Below are positions 17,921 through 23,052 of a DNA stretch of 23,052 nt, in pieces. Both the position numbers and the translations under genes were made by a program. The notes under the pieces are model-generated. The model did no database searches, was not told the origin of the DNA, and saw only the letters and a program-made list of their open reading frames with translations. Position 1 is the first letter of the stretch. Every line of letters begins with the position of its first letter. The stretch comes from Pseudomonadota bacterium (lineage in GTDB: Bacteria; Pseudomonadota; Gammaproteobacteria; Burkholderiales; Burkholderiaceae), in assembly GCA_963205525.1 (NCBI GenBank), contig CAUJJP010000029.1, positions 1-23,052 of the forward strand. The letters run 5' to 3'.

Positions 17921-19549
17921 TCACGGGTCGAGCCGGACCGTTCCCTCCAGCCTGGCCTGAGTGAACTCGTCGAGCAGGACGGCGACGCTGATCGTCCACC
18001 GGCCGGCGGCGGGCAGGAGCACGCGGTCGGCGCGCCACAGCGCACCCGCCGCATGGGTCGCCCGGGCGTGGATGGCCTCGATGCCCGCGCCGGGGTTGGC
18101 CAGGGTGAACGCGACCTCCCGGGCCGCCAGCGGCGCGAAGGCGTGGTCGGTGACCGATGCCGCAATCGACACCGGCCCCGCCTGCCCCGGCTCGAGCACC
18201 AGATCCACCATGGCCCTGGCATCGTGCAGCTGCAGGTGGATGGCGGGCCGCTCGTGGGCCGCCGCGGCCAGCGCGCGCGGCGGCGGCGTGAAGCGCCAGA
18301 GCGCGACCACGCCGAGGACGCCCGCCATGACCGCCAGCTCCACCAGGATGGCGCGGCGCAGCCGGCGCGCCGCGCCGGAGCGCTCGCGCAGCACGCCCTC
18401 CGTCAGCCGCCAGCGGTTGCCCGCCGCCAGCGCGAGCACCGCGGCCACCAGCGCCAGCTTGGCCGCCAGCACCCGGCCATAGCCGGTCGTGAGCAGGTCG
18501 GACGGCTGCCGGAGCTGGACCGACGCCAGCACCACGCCCGCGGCCACCAGCACGCACAGCGGCGCCACCACCCACCGCGAGAAGCGCGACAGCGTGCACC
18601 GGCCAGCCGGCCCGCCCGTGCGCAGCGCGGCCGCCAGCGGCGCCAGCGCGCCGATCCACAGCGCCGCCCCCAACGTGTGCAGGAACACCGCCGGCCGCGC
18701 CAGCCATTGCGGCGGCGCGGTGCCGGCGTGGCCGCTGGCCGCCAGCGCCAGGCCCACGCCCAGCAGCGCCAGCAGGCTGGCCGCGCGCGCCCGCCGCGGT
18801 GCGCGCAGGTGGTTGCCCGCCAGCGCCAGCGCCATGGCGCACGCGGCGATGCCCAGCGTGAGGCCGAAGCTCGAGCCCATGCCGATGCGCCAGGCGTGCG
18901 GGCTGGCGCCCTCCAGCCAGGGCGCGCCCAGCATGTCGGCGCCCTGCAGGCCGGGCGAGGTCGCCGCGGCGAGCAGACCGGCCGCCAGCGCGAGGTCCAC
19001 CGCGCGCCGCGCCGCGGCCGGCTGCGCGGCGTCGATCCAGGTGCGAAAAAAGGCACCTCCCACGCCGGCGAACAACCCCAGGTACAGCACGACCCTGGCC
19101 GCCCAGATGACGGCCGCCAGGGCGGGCGCGAGCGGAGCGCCGGCTGCCACGGGCGCCGGCGCCGCCGCACCCACCGCGAAGGCGACCACGCCGCCGACCG
19201 GATGGCCGTCGGTGGAAATCACGCGCCAGCTGAGCGCGTGCGTCCCTTCGCCCAGCGGGGGCAGCTCCACGGTGACGGCGGCGCCCCGGACGTGGATGGC
19301 GCGCGGCGCGAGGTCGGGGTGGCCGGGCCCGACCACGTGGACGCTGGTGGGCGCGACCGGTTCGTTGAAGGTCAGCGTGACCGCCGCCGGAGCGCGCGCC
19401 AGCGTGGCGCCGTCGGCCGGCTCCGAGTGCAGCAGCGCCGCGTGCGCCAGCACCTGGCTGCCCGCCAGCGCGAGCCACAGGGCCAGCAGGGCGCGCAGGC
19501 ACGCCGCGATGCACGCGCCGCACCGCGCGCGTTCCCGGCCGTCGCTCAC
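17921..19549 (-). CDS. CopC-CopD fusion, copper-binding and membrane copper-transport protein
   Basis: This 542-residue protein joins a periplasmic CopC domain to a multi-helix CopD domain. A signal sequence ends at VLA35, so the mature protein would start with H36, as in CopC copper sites. D114 and H116 in STDGHPVGG would complete the site. From about residue 138 several hydrophobic helices form the CopD part, including FLHTLGAALWIGAL. The C-terminal ~100 residues resemble a YtkA-like periplasmic domain. The GTG start at 19549 overlaps the upstream gene's stop (GTGA), indicating coupled translation. It probably moves or buffers copper across the inner membrane; the direction is unknown. Confidence 0.85.
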   Translation of the reverse strand: MSDGRERARCGACIAACLRALLALWLALAGSQVLAHAALLHSEPADGATLARAPAAVTLTFNEPVAPTSVHVVGPGHPDLAPRAIHVRGAAVTVELPPLGEGTHALSWRVISTDGHPVGGVVAFAVGAAAPAPVAAGAPLAPALAAVIWAARVVLYLGLFAGVGGAFFRTWIDAAQPAAARRAVDLALAAGLLAAATSPGLQGADMLGAPWLEGASPHAWRIGMGSSFGLTLGIAACAMALALAGNHLRAPRRARAASLLALLGVGLALAASGHAGTAPPQWLARPAVFLHTLGAALWIGALAPLAAALRTGGPAGRCTLSRFSRWVVAPLCVLVAAGVVLASVQLRQPSDLLTTGYGRVLAAKLALVAAVLALAAGNRWRLTEGVLRERSGAARRLRRAILVELAVMAGVLGVVALWRFTPPPRALAAAAHERPAIHLQLHDARAMVDLVLEPGQAGPVSIAASVTDHAFAPLAAREVAFTLANPGAGIEAIHARATHAAGALWRADRVLLPAAGRWTISVAVLLDEFTQARLEGTVRLDP

Positions 19550-20100
19550 CGCGGACTCTCGGGTGCCAGCAGTTGCAGCACCGGCGCGGGTTGCTCGTAG
19601 TCGCTCCGGGCCTTGCCGGCCGCCGGGATCTCGATCCAGCGCTCGACGCCCTGCTCGCAGGTCTGCACCACCGGGAAATAGAGCCTGGTGCCCGGTGGGA
19701 GCGTCGCCGCGAGCTGGCTGCTGAAGGCGAACTCGTCGTAGTACGCGTCGGGCAGCCTGCCGCCCGACCAGGTGACGGTGCGCACGCCTTCCTCGACCCG
19801 GGTGCCGTGGAACGCGTAGGCCTGCGCGTATTTGCCGTGGGTGACCTCGATCTGCCAGCCGGGCTTGGGCTGCGGCTTGACCGCGATCACGCCGTCGGGG
19901 ATCTGCACGCTGAGCCGGATCGTCGCCGCGCCCTTGCAGCCGTGCGGTACGCGCAGCACGGCCTTGTAGCCCGAGCCAGTCCGCGCCTGCGCGGTCTCCA
20001 GCGTCACGTGCGCGCGCGCCGCGCCGGCGCACAGGCTGGCGCCGGCGAGCGCGAGCAGGAGGGCGGCGGCCCGCCGCGCGCCTGGTGGTGAAACATGCAT
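19546..20100 (-). CDS. YcnI/DUF1775-family copper-associated periplasmic protein
   Basis: This 184-residue protein has a signal peptide with a likely cut after ARA30, leaving an N-terminal histidine (H31, HVTLETAQ). The Bacillus YcnI protein binds Cu(II) through such a histidine, which supports a copper chaperone role here. PHGCKG, KPGWQIEV and the DEFAF segment are family features. No C-terminal membrane anchor is visible, unlike Bacillus YcnI. The ATG at 20100 is set by AAGGAG 7 bases upstream. The gene is 26 bp downstream of the TonB receptor gene and overlaps copCD. Confidence 0.87.
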   Translation of the reverse strand: MHVSPPGARRAAALLLALAGASLCAGAARAHVTLETAQARTGSGYKAVLRVPHGCKGAATIRLSVQIPDGVIAVKPQPKPGWQIEVTHGKYAQAYAFHGTRVEEGVRTVTWSGGRLPDAYYDEFAFSSQLAATLPPGTRLYFPVVQTCEQGVERWIEIPAAGKARSDYEQPAPVLQLLAPESPR

Positions 20101-20126
20101 CACGAACTCCTTGAAAGCCAAGATTC

Positions 20127-22241
20127 TCAGAATTGATAGCGCATTCCGGCGTAGATGCTGCGCCCGGCGCCCGGATAGAAGGTATTGGCCGGGGCGGCGC
20201 GCGCATCGAGCACCGGAGCGAAGTCGGCGACGTAGCGCCGGTTGGTCAGGTTGCGCAGGTCCACGTAGAAGGACAGGCCATCCCTGAGCGTCGCGCCCAG
20301 CTTCAGGCCGAGCAGGGCGTAGCCCGGCGTCTTCATGGTGTTGGCGTAGTCGATCCACGCGCCGCCGGGCACCCAGTCCAGCGTCGGCGTGATGTAGAAG
20401 CCGTCGGGGCGCGAGTAGGTCAGCGAGGTGCGCAGCACGTTGCGGGGCAGTCCGGGAATCGCGTTGTCGCCATGCTGCGGGTCGCCCTTGAAGCGGAAAT
20501 CGCTCCAGTTCCACGTCTGGCCGAGCACGATGCGGTCTCCCGAGCCCGGCCCGAAGACGTTGCGCGCGAGCTCCAGGGAAGCCCCCAGCTCGATGCCCTG
20601 GTGCAGGGTCCGGCCGGCGTTGAAGGTGGCGGCGGGAATCGTCGGATCGACCGTGTACTGCAGCAGTTCGCCGCGCACCCGCGAGCGGTACCAGGTGAGG
20701 TCCCAGCGCAGCGGCCCGCTGCGGCCGCGCGTTCCGATCTCGGCCGTCCAGGCGCGCTGCGAGTCCAGCGCGACGAAGCGGCTGGCGGCGCCGAAGGTCT
20801 GCGTCAGGTCGGTGAAATCGGGCACGTCCTGGCTGCGGGTGATGTTGGCGAAGACCTGGACCTCCTGGCGCGGCTGCCACAGCAGCCCGATCTTCGGGTT
20901 CAGGCCGTTGTAGTCCGCCTTGTCCGACGCGGCGGTCGGATCGGTGGGCAGTCCGCCGCGGTCGGTGTAGCGCCGCTCGTGGCGCAGCGCCTTCAGGCCG
21001 GCCACGATGGCCAGCTGCGGCGTGACGAAGATGCGGTTCTCCAGATAGGCCTCGTAGTTCAGGGCCTTTTGCAGCGCATCCAGCGTGGGCGCGCCCGCCG
21101 CGCCGCCGTTGTTGACGAAGCGCGCGGCATCGTAGCTGCCGCCAAACAGGCGCGCGCCGACCACCACCTCGTTGCGCCGGCCGCCCCACTGCCACGCGCG
21201 GGTGTAGCGCGGCGCCACGCCCCAGGTGTTGCCATTGGTCGTCAGCACCTGGAAGATCGGATGGAACATGTCGGTGTGGATCAGCCAGCTGTCCAGCTCG
21301 AAGCGGCCGTCGCCGAGCGCGAAGCTCGTGCGGTTGGCCAGCCGCTGCACGCGCATGTCGCGCGCCTGGTCCTGCGCCACGACCCCGGCCCCGGCCTTGC
21401 GCGGATCGCCCAGCGCGTCGGCCAGGGTCAGCGTACCCGGCAGCAGCTGGTTGGTGGCGTACACGCCCAGGTAGAAGCGGGTCTCCGCCGCCGGTCCGAG
21501 GCGGTAGCCGAGGTTGGCGTTGAACTGCCCGTAGTTGCCGGTCTCGTGCGCGCGCCAGCCGTCGGCGTGCGACGCGGTGAAGTTCGCCAGAAAGTCCAGG
21601 TCGCCGAGCACGCGCGAGACCTGGCCGCTCCCCTGTACCGTGCCGAAGCTGCCGCCCGAAACCTGCAGGATGTGGGGCGCCAGCGCGGTCGAGGCGGTCG
21701 GCGTCACGAAATTGACCGCGCCGCCCAGCGTGGACGAACCCAGGCCCAGGGCGTTGCCGCCCTTGTAGATCCCGGTGCTGCGCAGCCCCATGGGATCGAT
21801 CTCGTACAGGTCTCCGCTGCCGTCCGCCAAATTGGTGGGAATGCCGTCCTGCAGGATCTCGACGCCGCGCACGTGGTAGGCGCGCGCGATGCCCGAGCCG
21901 CGGATCGACAGGCGCAGCTCCTGCCCGTAGCGGTTTTGCGTGACCACGCCGGGCGCGCCCTGCAGCACGTCGTGCAGGTTGGCCTGGTAACGATCCAGCA
22001 GGGTGGCGTTGTCGATGAAGCCGACCGAGCCGGCGGTCTGGTCGATGGCCTGGCGCTCCTGCCCGATGCCGGGCGCCGTGAGCGACCCCGGCTCGGTGTC
22101 CGTGACCGTGACCACCGGCAACGGGGCGGCTTGGGCGGCCGCGGGGGCCGGGGTGGATGGCTGCGCGTGCGCGCCGAGGCCGCACGATGCGGCGACCAGC
22201 GTCGCGGCGCGCGCGGAGGTGGCAATGCGATGGGTGAACAT
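20127..22241 (-). CDS. TonB-dependent outer membrane receptor, probably for copper or another metal complex
   Basis: This 704-residue protein has a signal peptide (cut near AHA26) and a likely TonB box near VVTVTDTE. The plug domain has VLQGAPGV, SIRGSG and GGAVNF, and a beta-barrel ends in the terminal phenylalanine (GMRYQF). Parts of the plug resemble FecA-like siderophore receptors. The substrate is not shown by sequence, and no Met- or Cys-rich copper motif is evident. Linkage to YcnI and CopCD suggests copper. The ATG at 22241 has GAGGAG 6 bases upstream, and the longer open frame upstream lacks a signal peptide at its start. Confidence 0.88.
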   Translation of the reverse strand: MFTHRIATSARAATLVAASCGLGAHAQPSTPAPAAAQAAPLPVVTVTDTEPGSLTAPGIGQERQAIDQTAGSVGFIDNATLLDRYQANLHDVLQGAPGVVTQNRYGQELRLSIRGSGIARAYHVRGVEILQDGIPTNLADGSGDLYEIDPMGLRSTGIYKGGNALGLGSSTLGGAVNFVTPTASTALAPHILQVSGGSFGTVQGSGQVSRVLGDLDFLANFTASHADGWRAHETGNYGQFNANLGYRLGPAAETRFYLGVYATNQLLPGTLTLADALGDPRKAGAGVVAQDQARDMRVQRLANRTSFALGDGRFELDSWLIHTDMFHPIFQVLTTNGNTWGVAPRYTRAWQWGGRRNEVVVGARLFGGSYDAARFVNNGGAAGAPTLDALQKALNYEAYLENRIFVTPQLAIVAGLKALRHERRYTDRGGLPTDPTAASDKADYNGLNPKIGLLWQPRQEVQVFANITRSQDVPDFTDLTQTFGAASRFVALDSQRAWTAEIGTRGRSGPLRWDLTWYRSRVRGELLQYTVDPTIPAATFNAGRTLHQGIELGASLELARNVFGPGSGDRIVLGQTWNWSDFRFKGDPQHGDNAIPGLPRNVLRTSLTYSRPDGFYITPTLDWVPGGAWIDYANTMKTPGYALLGLKLGATLRDGLSFYVDLRNLTNRRYVADFAPVLDARAAPANTFYPGAGRSIYAGMRYQF

Positions 22242-22262
22242 GAAAACTCCTCGATCGGCCTG

Positions 22263-22278
22263 GCCGCACCGATGCGGC
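22263..22278. repeat. Small inverted repeat in the receptor leader
   Basis: GCCGCA (22263-22268) and TGCGGC (22273-22278) form a 6-bp hairpin with a 4-nt loop, about 22 bases upstream of the receptor start. It might be a leader hairpin or an operator. The motif is short and the DNA is GC-rich, so it could be chance. Confidence 0.25.
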
Positions 22279-22373
22279 GGTGCCTTTGGCCGTGGCCTGA
22301 AAACGTGTCGGGTGCCGGCGGGCCCGCGCCGCGGCACGGTGCCGGGCGCCGAGCGAGAGCGGCGGGATGCGCG

Positions 22374-22391
22374 GCGAAGCGGCGGCTTCGC
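22374..22391. terminator. Hairpin just after the DUF2946-like gene
   Basis: GCGAAGC (22374-22380) and GCTTCGC (22385-22391) are perfect reverse complements around a 4-nt loop, 3 bp past the stop of the DUF2946-like gene on the minus strand. No T-run follows, so it may be a processing or stabilising hairpin rather than a terminator. The rest of the 153-bp gap to the receptor gene shows no clear promoter. Confidence 0.35.
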
Positions 22392-22394
22392 GGG

Positions 22395-22793
22395 TCAGGC
22401 GGCGGTGGCGGGTGGCCCGCGCGGGCTGGCGAGGAGCGAGGGTTCGATGCCGGGCAGGCGCGCCGGGTCGGTCTGCGCGAACCCGGGCCCGGGCGCCGCC
22501 ACCGCCGGAGCGGGCAGCGCTGGCGTGCATGGCGGCGCCAGCGCACCATGGTGCGCGGCGCAACCCAGCAGGCAGCAGAGGGCATGCGGGCAGGACGGTT
22601 GGTCGGGCGCCGGCGCCTGGGGAGCGGCGTGGCTCTGCGAGCACACGTCGCCGGCCCACGGCGGAATGTCCGACTGCGCCAGCGACGGCAGGGGCGCGAA
22701 CGCGATCGCCGCGACGTACAGCAGCCACGCGCAGGTGCAGACGGTGGCCACCCACCGCCGCCTGGCCGCACTGAAATACGTTCCGGTCCTCAA
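22395..22793 (-). CDS. DUF2946-like Cys/His-rich small protein of the metal cluster
   Basis: With the TTG start at 22793 the product is 132 residues. RRRWVATVC begins a hydrophobic segment ending in SLAQ, either a signal peptide or an anchor. The middle is rich in metal ligands (SCPHALCCLLGCAAHHG), and the C-terminus RGPPATAA resembles the usual end of DUF2946 proteins, which often sit beside copper and TonB genes. The start is uncertain. A GTG at 22751 is possible, and the ATG at 22913 would add ~40 atypical residues and overlap the divergent gene's start codon. A role in metal sensing or capture is inferred. Confidence 0.6.
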   Translation of the reverse strand: MRTGTYFSAARRRWVATVCTCAWLLYVAAIAFAPLPSLAQSDIPPWAGDVCSQSHAAPQAPAPDQPSCPHALCCLLGCAAHHGALAPPCTPALPAPAVAAPGPGFAQTDPARLPGIEPSLLASPRGPPATAA

Positions 22794-22868
22794 GGTGCCT
22801 GTGCCTCGCCTGTCGCCATTGGATGCCCGGGCGCTGGCGGGCGTTTCATCGCGCTGCCCGCGATTGTC

Positions 22869-22883
22869 GGGGAAAAATTCCCC
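22869..22883. promoter_or_regulatory. Perfect inverted repeat in the divergent region, possible operator
   Basis: GGGGAA (22869-22874) and TTCCCC (22878-22883) flank AAA and form a perfect 6-bp inverted repeat. It lies in the divergent gap between the DUF2946-like gene and the plus-strand gene starting at 22912, 28 bp before that ATG. The AT-rich core stands out in GC-rich DNA. The binding protein is unknown. Confidence 0.4.
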
Positions 22884-22911
22884 AGGGCCGATGTTGCGGT
22901 AAGGTGCGGGC

Positions 22912-23052
22912 ATGCAGCAAGACACCCCCCGCCCCGAACATCTGCGGCCCACCGCCGCGATCGATAGCGACCACCCGGCCGTGGGGGCGATGGGCGGCCC
23001 GGGGGCGGCAGCGCGCGGCGCGGGGGGGCGCGCCGGGGCGGGGGACCCCCCC
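22912..23052 (+). CDS. Partial N-terminus of a plus-strand protein, possibly transglutaminase-like
   Basis: An ATG at 22912, preceded by AAGG, opens a frame that runs to the end of the window. The first ~24 residues, ending AAIDSDHPAV, resemble the N-terminus of transglutaminase-like cysteine-peptidase family proteins, but this is only an impression from a short segment. After residue 24 the translation becomes Gly/Ala-rich and unlike any family, in a stretch of G runs that looks like poor sequence. The gene is therefore truncated and probably error-containing. Confidence 0.4.
   Translation, partial: MQQDTPRPEHLRPTAAIDSDHPAVGAMGGPGAAARGAGGRAGAGDPP
22984..23052. other. G-run-rich, probably low-quality sequence at the window end
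   Basis: The last ~70 bases are almost only G and C with runs of five to seven G and end in a C run. Base use changes abruptly from the coding sequence before it, and the translation loses its protein-like character. This is typical of a contig end with base-call errors. Features here should not be trusted. Confidence 0.55.

Noticed and set aside
22242..22394. Cobalamin riboswitch upstream of the TonB receptor gene
   Set aside because: Such leaders are usually longer than this gap, and I see no B12-box-like sequence, only short GC-rich hairpins.
20133..22967. Long plus-strand open frame opposite the TonB receptor (944 residues)
   Set aside because: Its composition is that of a shadow frame, while the opposite strand encodes a complete receptor with signal peptide and terminal phenylalanine.

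Overview
The window is GC-rich chromosomal DNA from a betaproteobacterium, most likely of the family Comamonadaceae. This placement is an inference. It rests on the gene content and order, the short type-2 ArgC, and a 'GCTAGCGCTTG...CAAGCGCTAGC' intergenic palindrome that I recall as common in that family. The last ~70 bases look like a low-quality contig end.

Layout. (1) 1-1008: a palindromic repeat, then argC on the minus strand. (2) 1218-5583, plus strand: sucC and sucD (succinyl-CoA synthetase) closed by a clear intrinsic terminator, then three signalling-type genes encoding a PP2C phosphatase, an FHA protein and a class-II phosphodiesterase-like metallo-beta-lactamase-fold protein. (3) 5600-17891: an aerobic phenylacetate (paa) catabolic locus. 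paaN is on the minus strand. Divergent from it run paaG, paaI, paaK, a diiron oxygenase-like gene with its own reductase, paaA, paaB, paaC, paaD, paaE, a TetR regulator (probably PaaR) and a periplasmic binding protein. A perfect 12-bp TetR-type palindrome lies between paaN and paaG and overlaps candidate promoters in both directions. (4) 17921-22793, minus strand: a metal-handling cluster, read in transcription order as a DUF2946-like Cys/His-rich protein, a TonB-dependent receptor, a YcnI/DUF1775 protein and a CopC-CopD fusion. It is probably concerned with copper. (5) 22912-23052: the truncated start of a plus-strand gene.

How the genes work together. PaaK activates phenylacetate to its CoA thioester. 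PaaABCDE epoxidises the ring, PaaG isomerises the epoxide to the oxepin, and PaaN (aldehyde dehydrogenase type) is the likely partner in ring opening. PaaI removes dead-end thioesters. The beta-oxidation genes (paaF, paaH, paaJ) and the oxepin hydratase are not in the window. Sucdinyl-CoA formed downstream of the pathway could feed sucCD, but there is no sign of co-regulation.

The most unusual element is the extra two-gene diiron oxygenase/reductase system (10063-12132) embedded between paaK and paaA. It is not a copy of the PaaA/PaaE epoxidase: its metal motifs differ and its reductase has the opposite domain order. I cannot assign its substrate.
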